Origin: Isotricha intestinalis
Lineage: Eukaryota; Ciliophora; Litostomatea; Vestibuliferida; Isotrichidae
Direction of reading: 5' to 3'
Length of the DNA stretch: 20,401 nt
NCBI GenBank assembly: GCA_023807065.1
Contig: JAJJLU010000743.1
Coordinates: 1 to 20,401, forward strand
A model generated the notes under the pieces. It was not told the DNA's origin. It worked only from the letters and a program-made list of their open reading frames with translations, and made no database searches. Positions 1 through 7,104 of this stretch are shown piece after piece. Both the position numbers and the translations under genes were made by a program. Every line of letters starts with the position of its first letter. The stretch's first letter is position 1.

Positions 1-36
1 TCCCCAATCCCCAATCCCCAATCCCCAATCCCCAAT
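1..36. repeat. Telomeric repeat, (CCCCAAT)5, chromosome end
   Basis: After a leading T there are five perfect tandem CCCCAAT units (2-8, 9-15, 16-22, 23-29, 30-36). The C-rich strand runs 5' to 3' into the chromosome, the orientation expected at a left chromosome end; the complementary unit is ATTGGGG. A block of four G per unit is typical of ciliate telomeres (CCCCAA in Tetrahymena, CCCCAAAA in Oxytricha), but the seven-base unit differs from both. I recall this unit in rumen litostome ciliates but cannot verify it. The window may start inside a longer telomere. The first gene begins only 275 bp further in. Confidence 0.93.
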
Positions 37-48
37 ATTAATTAAAAA

Positions 49-205
49 ATATATATCCCCAATCCCCCCTATATTAAATATAAAAAAAAAATAAATAATT
101 TTTTAATTTAAATCTATGAATTTGTAATTTCAAAATGCATAGATTAAAAATTAAAAAATTATTTATTTTTTTTTATTTAATGAAGTGGGGATTGGGGATA
201 TATAT
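49..205. repeat. Subtelomeric imperfect palindrome with telomeric sequence on both arms
   Basis: The left arm (about 49-118) and right arm (about 138-205) are reverse complements with a few small indels, around a loop of about 20 bases near 119-137. The outer parts of the arms carry ATATATAT next to CCCCAATCCCC at 57-67 and its complement GGGGATTGGGG at 187-197. The inner parts match through a poly-A/T stretch and end in ATCTATG (112-118) against CATAGAT (138-144). So telomere-like sequence occurs in left-end orientation at 57 and right-end orientation at 187, separated by about 120 bp. It could be a remnant of an earlier chromosome end, a fold-back end, or an amplification or assembly artefact. 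Confidence 0.8.
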
Positions 206-310
206 GGAAAAATTATTTTTTTTTTTAAATTTATAAAGTTAAAAAAGAAAATAATTTAATTTTACAAAAGTATTGTGTAAAATTATTTAAATTAATTTGG
301 TTAATAATTA

Positions 311-997
311 ATGAAATATTTTTTACTATTATTCTTCATATTAATTGTTCTTCTTAAATCACAAAATATTACTGTTGCAATTAAATATTTAGAAGATCAT
401 GCTGAATCAAGTCCAGGAGGTAAAAGTGGGGAATATGTTGGAAAAGCATTAAAAGAAGCAGGATTTAATATTAGAGAATCTGATTTACAACCCTATTTAT
501 TTTATAATGACAATTTATTAATTAATATTGGATTTGCAATTATAGGAATCAATAACTATAATCGTCAAGAATTAATATCAGGTGATATTATGGTTATATT
601 AAATAATAAATATCCAGAAGATCATATATGCATGTATAATGGCTCAAAATGGTTTCCTGATTTTGTTGAAGACTCCATTGATAACTATTATTATAATTAT
701 GATATTATTTGGGGTGATTATTTTTTCAGATTAGAAAAAAATTGTCTATGTTATGCAAATTATTTAGAAGATGATTCTTTAGAAGATGAGTATTGCCAAA
801 ATATTTTTTGGGAGTTTATACAGAAAAAATCCTGTCCTCATATTCCAGGAATTGATGGAACTAAAGAAGAAGTAGATAGATGTGAAATGATCTATTTTTG
901 TAATAAAACAACAAGTTCTACAATTAATTTCGGTGAAAGTCAATGTCTTAAATTGTCAAAATTTATTGTTTTTTGTTTTTTTTTTCTTTTCTTTTAA
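311..997 (+). CDS. Secreted NlpC/P60- or CHAP-like amidase relative, Cys position replaced by Ser
   Basis: This protein of 228 residues starts with a clear signal peptide (about 1-18). Residues 36-50 (GGKSGEYVGKALKEA) and 105-118 (HICMYNG-x-x-W-x-x-DF) follow the layout of bacterial cysteine peptidoglycan amidases, in which a G-K-C-A-x-YV motif supplies the nucleophile and GHIA-x-YNG supplies the His. His105 is present, but the nucleophile position holds Ser39, so it may be inactive, have altered chemistry, or bind only. There are three N-glycosylation sequons (N19, N110 and the NKT near the end). The Cys-rich second half ends in a 14-residue hydrophobic tail that could be a GPI-anchor signal. 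It is the gene nearest the telomere, convergent with the next gene 294 bp away. The family call rests on motif recall. If right, it suggests transfer from bacteria, plausible in a bacterivorous protist. Confidence 0.6.
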   Translation: MKYFLLLFFILIVLLKSQNITVAIKYLEDHAESSPGGKSGEYVGKALKEAGFNIRESDLQPYLFYNDNLLINIGFAIIGINNYNRQELISGDIMVILNNKYPEDHICMYNGSKWFPDFVEDSIDNYYYNYDIIWGDYFFRLEKNCLCYANYLEDDSLEDEYCQNIFWEFIQKKSCPHIPGIDGTKEEVDRCEMIYFCNKTTSSTINFGESQCLKLSKFIVFCFFFLFF

Positions 998-1291
998 ATT
1001 GTATTTATTAAAAAAATAAAATTTGATTCACAAATTCTTGAATTTTTTTTCTTAAAAAAAGGTTCTTAATTTAAAGAGTTTTTTTATGGAGAATTATATA
1101 ATAAAATAATTTTAATACAAATAAAGATAATTAATTTGAAAATTGAGAAATAAATTGTATATAAATAATCAATATATTTTTTTCATTTATATATATTATA
1201 ATATTTTCTCATTATAATTTATAAATTCCATTATGTATTTATAATTTATCAAAAATATTTTTATAAAAATTAATTAAATTTAATAAATAAA

Positions 1292-2545
1292 TTAATCTTC
1301 AATTTGAATAACAAGTTTAGCACTTTCACCAAAAGGTTCATCATAATCAGTAAACATTTGCCAATAAGAAACATATTTATTTTTATCAATTTGGCTTAAA
1401 TTTTCATCATTTTTTTTTTTATCAAATATTAATTGAGCATGAATTTCTTTTCCAGGTTCTACTTTTATACTAAAAGATATTTTATCTCCTATTAATTCAC
1501 TAAATTCTTTTAAACATTTAAAATAAAAACCTTTTTTCCAATTAACTTTACCAGTGTTAGTAAGAGTAATATCTTGTATATTAGTAGAATCTCTTTTAAA
1601 TTTTAAAAAATTAGGTGAAGAACTAAAATTTAAATCTTTTGTTATGTAACACAATGTAGAATTAATATTTAAATTTGAATCATTTGGTTTTTTTATTTTT
1701 ATAAATATATGATTAATATCATGTTTACTTATTTCTTCACAATTACTACATAAATTATAATTATCACAAATTGAACATTTAAATCTTGGTCCAATTATAT
1801 TTTGACAATGACAATTATCACATGAAATACCATAATGAATTTGTTTCTCATTATTTTTCTTTATATTACTCATTATTATTTTTTGATTATTATTTAATTT
1901 TGATAATTCATTTTCTTCATTTTGAGATATACTTTTATATATATCATTTATTAAATCTTCTTCTAAGTTTTTTATTTTGGATTTTACTATTTTTGCAATT
2001 GTATCTTTTATTTGTTCGTTTATATCAACGTTAACATTATCATTTTTATTATCATTTGTATTTTGCATTTGATAGTTTTGAACTGGTTTATCAAATTGTT
2101 TTTCAAATAAATTTTCTTCTTTTTCTTGTAAATTTTTTTCATTTAAAATTCCTCTAATAATTTCTGAGTTATTATTAATTATTTTTATATTATCTTTTTC
2201 ATTATTTATTTGCTCAATTGCCGTTTCTTCATTCATATTTGGTTTATTTGTATATAATTTTCCAGGATTCAATAAATTAATTTGATTTTGAGGATAAATT
2301 ATAATTTTAATTGAATTTCCTTCAATATTGTTTTTTATGTATTGAAAATCTTGATCATTCGATATTTGTTTTTTTGTGCTTTCCTCAATAAATTTATAGT
2401 TCACATTATAATTATTCATAAAATTAATATCTTTTCCTTTCATTATTCCATTAACATATTTAATAAAATTTATAAAAGAATCTGGACATTCTTCTCTTCT
2501 CCATGTATTTTCATTAACAAATTTAATTTTAATTACTTTTGACAT
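1292..2545 (-). CDS. NBR1-like selective autophagy receptor (PB1-ZZ-FW)
   Basis: This 417-residue protein has three domains in NBR1 order. A PB1-like fold covers about residues 3-85. A ZZ zinc finger at about 238-283 has every ligand: C242/C245, C257/C260, C266/C269, H275/H279. An NBR1 FW-type beta domain covers about 300-416, with W336 in a TNTGKVNW motif and W395 in YWQM. Between PB1 and ZZ lies an Asn/Lys-rich linker with a helical, probably coiled-coil segment (175-230). NBR1 proteins link cargo to the autophagosome. I see no obvious C-terminal UBA and no clear LC3-interacting motif, and the FW domain is poor in the tryptophans that name it. The protein may be a reduced receptor or an ILRUN-like relative with PB1 added. 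The gene starts 39 bp beyond the stop of its upstream same-strand neighbour. Confidence 0.88.
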   Translation of the reverse strand: MSKVIKIKFVNENTWRREECPDSFINFIKYVNGIMKGKDINFMNNYNVNYKFIEESTKKQISNDQDFQYIKNNIEGNSIKIIIYPQNQINLLNPGKLYTNKPNMNEETAIEQINNEKDNIKIINNNSEIIRGILNEKNLQEKEENLFEKQFDKPVQNYQMQNTNDNKNDNVNVDINEQIKDTIAKIVKSKIKNLEEDLINDIYKSISQNEENELSKLNNNQKIIMSNIKKNNEKQIHYGISCDNCHCQNIIGPRFKCSICDNYNLCSNCEEISKHDINHIFIKIKKPNDSNLNINSTLCYITKDLNFSSSPNFLKFKRDSTNIQDITLTNTGKVNWKKGFYFKCLKEFSELIGDKISFSIKVEPGKEIHAQLIFDKKKNDENLSQIDKNKYVSYWQMFTDYDEPFGESAKLVIQIED

Positions 2546-2584
2546 TTTTAAATTAAAATAGTTTATTTAATTATTATTAAAAAA

Positions 2585-2992
2585 TTACAATTCATTTTTA
2601 TTTAATTGTTTATTTTTAATGTTTTTAGAAGAAGATAAATTAAATAAGCGTAAGAATAAATTAATTATTTTTCTTCCTAATTTAAGGAAAAATAAGAATA
2701 TTTTATGAATGGGAAATCTTCTTAACCAAACATAAAGAACACATAACATAAAAAAAAAGAATCCAATCCAAACAAATAAATTTTCGTAAAATTCTCTTTT
2801 TTTCAATTTAGTAATATGATTTCTACTTTCATCAATAGAAACATCATATTTTTCATAATTTTCATGAATTTTTTCAAAATCATTTTGATTATTAATTACT
2901 TCACTATTTATTGCAGTAAATTTATCTAATTCTCCTTTTAATATATCTCTTATTTCAATTAAAGAACTTTTTTTCTTTGATTTATTAGACAT
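2585..2992 (-). CDS. Sec20/BNIP1-type SNARE with KNEL C-terminus
   Basis: A 135-residue tail-anchored-like protein. Residues 11-68 form an amphipathic helix ending in SRNHITKLKKREFYENL, matching the Sec20 SNARE-motif end (SRxLIxxLxxRE). A hydrophobic anchor follows at about 71-89 and is closed by RRF. A second hydrophobic stretch (about 97-118) follows it. The final residues are NKNEL, so the C-terminus KNEL resembles the HDEL of yeast Sec20, an ER-retrieval signal on the lumenal side. Sec20 is the ER Q-SNARE for retrograde Golgi-to-ER vesicles. The protein lacks the long N-terminal domain of yeast (383 residues) and human (228 residues) forms, so it is nearly a bare SNARE. It is divergent with the next gene across 49 bp. 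I am fairly sure of the Sec20 class and less sure that the C-terminus is lumenal. Confidence 0.75.
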   Translation of the reverse strand: MSNKSKKKSSLIEIRDILKGELDKFTAINSEVINNQNDFEKIHENYEKYDVSIDESRNHITKLKKREFYENLFVWIGFFFFMLCVLYVWLRRFPIHKIFLFFLKLGRKIINLFLRLFNLSSSKNIKNKQLNKNEL

Positions 2993-3041
2993 TTAAAAAA
3001 TAAAAACAATAATTTGGAAAATTATTTATTTAATTAATTAA
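2993..3041. promoter_or_regulatory. Very short shared divergent promoter
   Basis: Only 49 bp separate the start codons of the minus-strand Sec20-like gene and the plus-strand small membrane-protein gene. The stretch is almost all A/T with an ATTTATTTAATTAATTAA segment before the plus-strand ATG. Both transcription starts and any 5' untranslated regions must fit here or inside the neighbouring genes. No specific factor site is recognised. Confidence 0.4.
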
Positions 3042-3242
3042 ATGAATCCAAAAAATTTTTCAAATTTTGAAAAAGACATAATAGATTCAGTGAATAATGG
3101 AATGCATAATAAAAGTCTTTTTTTATTTTTTATGTCTTTTTTTATTTTTACTGTAATAATGTTTTATTTTATTCAAAGAGAACAAAATAACTCAAATTCA
3201 AATAATCAAAACTTCCAAAACAGAAAAAGAAATAATAATTAA
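3042..3242 (+). CDS. Small single-pass membrane protein, unknown function
   Basis: The 66-residue product has a polar N-terminus (1-24), one strong hydrophobic segment at about 25-45 followed by IQRE, and an Asn/Gln-rich tail ending in RKRNNN. The positive-charge distribution favours the C-terminus facing the cytosol. The reading frame uses more G- and C-containing codons than the surrounding intergenic DNA, and the ATG sits in the A-rich context seen before other genes here, so it is probably real. It runs divergently from the Sec20-like gene and ends 70 bp before the end of the convergent kinase gene. I do not recognise a family; small ER or Golgi subunits of this size and shape are common. 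Confidence 0.5.
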   Translation: MNPKNFSNFEKDIIDSVNNGMHNKSLFLFFMSFFIFTVIMFYFIQREQNNSNSNNQNFQNRKRNNN

Positions 3243-3312
3243 AACCCTTAATTAAATAATAATAAATTTATAATAAAAAAATAAAATAATAAGTAATAAT
3301 AAGTAAAAATGA

Positions 3313-5121
3313 TTAATCTTCACCACATTTAAAAGGAGCAAATAATTTATCCCAAAAGCTTTTTTCTTTAGTTTTTAATTTAATTTTTTCATTTTCTTGT
3401 TTTAATTTTTCAGCTTTTGCAAACATTTCTAAAGTATCTTTTAAATCATTTCCTTCATTCTTTGGTATTTTTGTAATAATTTTATAAGTATGATTCCTAA
3501 AACTATCATTATTACTATTATTTATTATTCTATTTTGTTTTTCTTTTTTTCTTTTAAGATGAGATAAATTTGTTTTTATTTCATCACTATTACTACTATT
3601 TGATTTATTATTACTTTTATTTTTACTATTATCTAACATATTTAATAAATTTTCTGCAGTTAATTCATCATCATTACTATCATTTTTTATTTGTTTATGC
3701 TGAATTTCACTATAATCTTTTTTCGAAGAAAAAGATGTTATTTCTTCATTTTTATTATTATTTGAATTTTGGATATTTTCTTTTTTTATTATTATTGGCT
3801 TTTCTATTTTTTTTTCTTGTGTTTTTATTTTTTCATTTCTTGGTGAATTTTTTATTTTTTTTTCTATAGGTTTTTCAATAATTTTTTCTTCTTTTGGAAT
3901 TTCAACTCTTTTTATATTTAATAACTGTTCTATTTTATCATTTTCATCTTCATCATTTGTTTTATTATCTTTATTTTCATTAATACTTTTAAAAGAAGAA
4001 TTCTCATATTTTCTTTTTTTATAATTAACGCCTTGAGCAACAGAAGCTCCTTTTCTTTTTTTTTTTCCTCCTCTTTTATTTTTTTTTTCAACTTTACTTA
4101 AAACATTATCAAAGAAATTATCATCATCTCCTTTAATTCCATCAATATTACTTCCAATAATTTTATTCACAGAATCATCATTATTATTAATACTATTATC
4201 AATATTCCAATCTTTCATCCAATTATGATTAATAACATCATAAATATTAATTCTTTTATCAGGATCACTTTCTAACATTTTCCTTAATAAATCTAAGCAA
4301 TTATTAGTTAATTCTGCATTACTTTTTATTTTGTTTAATAAAATATTAGAATAAATTATATTATAATCATCATCTCTTTTTCCAAAAGGAGAATAACCAT
4401 GTAATAATTCAAAAAATAAAACTCCTAAAGCCCAAATATCAACACAATAATCATAAGGTTGTGAATTAATTAATTCAGGACTCATATATAAATGTGTTCC
4501 ACATGTTGATAATCTTTTAGGTTCTTCATCTGTTAATAAAGCACAACAACCAAAATCTATTAATTTAATTATGCTATTATTTTTAAGAAGGAAATTTTCT
4601 AATTTTATATCTCTATGAATTATGTTATTAGAATGTAAAAATTTTATACTTTCTGTTATTTGAGAGAAATATTTACATGTTTCTCTTTCTGATAAACCTT
4701 TTTCTTTCTTTTGCATTATATTTAAAAGTGTTGGCCCATTAATATATTCTAAAAAACAATAATAATTCGTTTTGTCTTCAAAATGAGAATACATTCTTAC
4801 AATATTTGGATGAAGAATTCTTTCTTGAATTTCAATTTCATTCTGAATAATATCTAATGATAAACCATTACTTAATACATTTTTTTTATTTATTATTTTA
4901 ACTGCATATTGAAGGTTATCTATTTTATTATTTGCTATATATACGTTAGATAAAAAACCTGTTCCAATTTTTTTGTCTGTTATTATTTCAAAATTTTCAA
5001 ATTTATATTTTTCTTCTGGAATATAAGAAGGGAGAAACTTTTTTGTTGTTATACCATTTGTTTTATTGTAGCTTGGACGTTTTAAAAATGAAGAATTTCT
5101 GGGTTGAGTTGGGTCTGACAT
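3313..5121 (-). CDS. Aurora/PLK-like Ser/Thr protein kinase with long basic tail
   Basis: The kinase domain spans about residues 44-302 of 602 and has the full catalytic set: glycine loop GTGFLSNV (53-60), VAIK-type Lys75, alphaC Glu95, HRD at 169-171 with K173 and N176, DFG at 189-191, and SPE at 214-216. NEIEIQERILHPNIVRMY and STCGTHLYMSPE resemble Aurora kinases. Ser205 aligns with the Aurora activation-loop phosphosite. PDKRINIYDVINHNWM closes the domain. The rest (303-602) is low-complexity Asn/Lys/Ser/Glu sequence without a recognised domain. It holds a dense basic patch at about 345-371 (KKKRK, KKRK) that looks like a nuclear localisation signal. The kinase fold is certain; the Aurora-like subgroup is tentative, since CAMK-like and PLK4-like kinases share these features. 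No polo box is visible. Confidence 0.95.
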   Translation of the reverse strand: MSDPTQPRNSSFLKRPSYNKTNGITTKKFLPSYIPEEKYKFENFEIITDKKIGTGFLSNVYIANNKIDNLQYAVKIINKKNVLSNGLSLDIIQNEIEIQERILHPNIVRMYSHFEDKTNYYCFLEYINGPTLLNIMQKKEKGLSERETCKYFSQITESIKFLHSNNIIHRDIKLENFLLKNNSIIKLIDFGCCALLTDEEPKRLSTCGTHLYMSPELINSQPYDYCVDIWALGVLFFELLHGYSPFGKRDDDYNIIYSNILLNKIKSNAELTNNCLDLLRKMLESDPDKRINIYDVINHNWMKDWNIDNSINNNDDSVNKIIGSNIDGIKGDDDNFFDNVLSKVEKKNKRGGKKKRKGASVAQGVNYKKRKYENSSFKSINENKDNKTNDEDENDKIEQLLNIKRVEIPKEEKIIEKPIEKKIKNSPRNEKIKTQEKKIEKPIIIKKENIQNSNNNKNEEITSFSSKKDYSEIQHKQIKNDSNDDELTAENLLNMLDNSKNKSNNKSNSSNSDEIKTNLSHLKRKKEKQNRIINNSNNDSFRNHTYKIITKIPKNEGNDLKDTLEMFAKAEKLKQENEKIKLKTKEKSFWDKLFAPFKCGED

Positions 5122-5354
5122 TTTTTTATATTTTTTTTAAATATTTTTAATTTTTTAAATTTTTAACTTGAAGTAATTTGATACTTTTATAAGATTTTTT
5201 TCTTTAATGTTATAATTATAAAAATAAATAATTTAAGATATTGTGTTTAATTTGGATTGTTTTATATTTAAAAATTAAAATTATTTCCTATAATTATTTT
5301 TGTATAATTAATAAATATGAATTAATTTAATTATTTAAAAAAAAAGAGAAATTT

Positions 5355-5690
5355 ATGTATATTGTTAGAAGAAATGTTATAAATATTCTTTTAATCTTTA
5401 TATTTCAAAATTACCTTCTTCCAAAAAAAGAAATTTGATTTAATTAAACTTAAGAATGATAGTTAATTTATTTTTGAAAAAAATAAAATTGTTTCAAATA
5501 ATTTGAAATATGTAATTCAAGTTTTAGTTTACCAAATTTAATTCATAATACCCAAATTTAATAGAAAGAGATTCCAATTATAATTGATATAAAATTTACA
5601 GAACCAAATGGTGAAGATGAATTAAGAAAGTATTTTTATTTTAGATACATTGATGATAAATGTGTTTTACAAAGCTACATATTGATTTAA
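5355..5690 (+). pseudogene. Possible decayed gene, plus strand
   Basis: One reading frame starts at ATG 5355, runs 27 codons to a TGA at 5436, and shows several further stops. It becomes protein-like again at about 5502-5687. The last 41 codons (5565-5687) include FTEPNGEDELRKYF and YIDDKCVLQ, with an acidic and Gly/Pro/Cys content unusual for random AT-rich DNA. They are preceded by adjacent TAA and TAG codons at 5559-5564. This looks like a former coding sequence broken by nonsense mutations. Chance remains possible because AT-rich DNA reads as Ile/Lys/Asn-rich peptide in any frame. No family is recognised. Confidence 0.3.
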
Positions 5691-5773
5691 TATGCGATAA
5701 TATTACGTAGTCATTTCTTATTTATTTATATTTTACCGAAAAAGAAAAAGAAGTGCAGAAACTTACTTCATAA

Positions 5774-6230
5774 TTAAAATACCTTCAATTTAAGTCTTAA
5801 TTTTTCTTTCTTAATTAAAGAACACATTTTTTCTAAAGTATTTAAATAAGAGAAATATTCATTAAAAGAATATGAACTTTTTTTTAAAGTAATATAAATT
5901 GGTAATAAATAATAATTATCTTTCTTATTTTTCCTTTCAAAAAAATATTTTAATTTCATCTACAATTAATCTTTTATTAATTCATATAATGAACAATAAT
6001 AAATCTTTTGTAATATATTATATATATACTTTTGTTTTATTATTTTATATTTTTGATTAATCATTTTTTCTATTAAACTATTTTCATATATTCAAAATGT
6101 TAATTATTATTATCAAATAATTTCTTATCCCCTAAAACTTCTTCTTCACATTTTCAACCCATAAAATCTTTAGAAATAATTAAAAAAAAAAGAATTTGAA
6201 ACAAATGAAAAATCAACAATCAAAAAGTTT
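5774..6230 (-). pseudogene. Possible decayed gene, minus strand, with 61-residue remnant ORF
   Basis: Reading on the minus strand from about 6230 gives protein-like sequence including KCEEEVLGDKKLFDNNN, interrupted by TGA, TAA and TAG codons and then a one-base frame change near 6060. It continues to a run starting MINQKYKIIKQK and, after two more stops, to an ATG-initiated ORF at 5774-5959 of 61 residues (with SFNEYFSYLNTLEKMCSLIKKEK). The pieces lie in the same direction and are mostly collinear, which suggests a gene broken by nonsense and frameshift lesions. The 61-residue ORF could alternatively be a short real gene. No family is recognised and chance cannot be excluded. Confidence 0.3.
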
Positions 6231-6296
6231 ATAAAAATATTGAATAAAAAAAAAATATAATTTTAAAAAATTAAACAATTAATAAAAGATAAAAAA

Positions 6297-6941
6297 ATGA
6301 CAGAATTAAAAACAAAAGAAAGTATTATTCCTGAAAGTGAAAAGAACATTCCCTTATCTCAAATAACATTTAATCGTTCTTGGGTATTTTGGGAAAGTTA
6401 CACAGCAAAAGATCAAAAATTAGAATACGAGGAATCAAACAAAGCAATATTTGAATGGAATGATATAATAACATTTTTTCAATTTTGGAATTCATATCCA
6501 GGAAATGATGCAAAGAATATATTTTTTAACGGAAATAGAGTAATATATTATTTCGAAGAAAAATATAGAATAAATGCAATGAATGTTTTTGTAAAAGGAA
6601 TTAAACCAATGTGGGAAGATGAAAAAAATAATGGTGGAAAATATCTTCAGTTAGAATATCAAATTAAACCTGATGAAGCTGATTATTTTTCAAGTGTTTC
6701 TAGTTTATTTTGGAAAAAATTAGTGTTAAATACAATGGGAGAAAATTATCCTGGAAGTGAAAATGTTAATGGAATTAGATTTGTTGATAAAACTCATTTT
6801 GAAAGAGGAAAGATTATTATGTTTAGATTTGAAATTTGGGTTGATAAATTTTTAAATGATGAAACTTTAGATTTGTTAAAAAAATATATGATTAAAGAAA
6901 TGAAATGTGAAATGATTGAAATTAAAAATATTAAAATTTGA
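6297..6941 (+). CDS. eIF4E family mRNA cap-binding protein
   Basis: The 214-residue product matches the eIF4E fold in order: SWVFWESY (28-35), ITFFQFWNSY (58-67), the hallmark GIKPMWEDEKNNGGKY (101-116), LFWKKLVLNTMGENY (137-151), and VNGIRF (157-162). Trp106 and Glu107 align with human W102 and E103, which bind the m7G base. The first cap-stacking Trp (human W56) is probably W54, but spacing to the following Trp is shorter than in human eIF4E. The Trp of the human IAIWT strand is a Phe (F176) here. It therefore looks like a divergent, probably cap-binding member; cap affinity or analogue preference may differ. It ends in TGA, the one visible use of TGA as a terminator for an intact gene here. 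It converges with the next gene across 163 bp. Confidence 0.9.
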   Translation: MTELKTKESIIPESEKNIPLSQITFNRSWVFWESYTAKDQKLEYEESNKAIFEWNDIITFFQFWNSYPGNDAKNIFFNGNRVIYYFEEKYRINAMNVFVKGIKPMWEDEKNNGGKYLQLEYQIKPDEADYFSSVSSLFWKKLVLNTMGENYPGSENVNGIRFVDKTHFERGKIIMFRFEIWVDKFLNDETLDLLKKYMIKEMKCEMIEIKNIKI

Positions 6942-7104
6942 TTTTAATTTTTAGATGGGTTATTTATATTTTCTTTTTTTATCTAATTTTTTTTATTAGT
7001 TTATGAGTAAAAATAATTATTTATTTAAATTTGAATAAAAATACATTAGGTGGTTTTTTAAATATAAAAAAATATTTATTTAAAATAGATTAATATGTAT
7101 TTTT

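Larger units (their letters stand above)
5122..6296. other. 1.2-kb gap without an intact gene
   Basis: This gap lies between the start codons of the divergent kinase and eIF4E genes and is far longer than the other gaps in the unduplicated part. It is extremely AT-rich with several short stretches of richer composition. It contains two possible decayed genes, listed separately (5355-5690 plus, 5774-6230 minus). The ends nearest each start codon are A/T homopolymer-rich and presumably carry the promoters. No RNA gene or repeat was seen. Confidence 0.6.

Noticed and set aside
311..997. Bacterial contamination at the contig end
   Set aside because: The gene has the same extreme AT content as its neighbours, a eukaryote-style signal peptide and N-glycosylation sites, and sits between the telomere and a eukaryotic NBR1-like gene.
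1786..2034. Plus-strand ORF of 82 codons inside the NBR1-like gene
   Set aside because: It is the Phe/Leu/Tyr-rich antisense of a gene with complete domain motifs. The same applies to plus-strand ORFs at 2342-2542 and at 3570-3869 (inside the kinase gene).
5355..6230. Reassignment of TAA/TAG to glutamine, as in Tetrahymena
   Set aside because: All intact genes here read through without in-frame TAA or TAG and end at TAA or TGA. The Gln-like stops occur only in apparently decayed stretches, and reading TAA as Gln makes any AT-rich DNA look coding.
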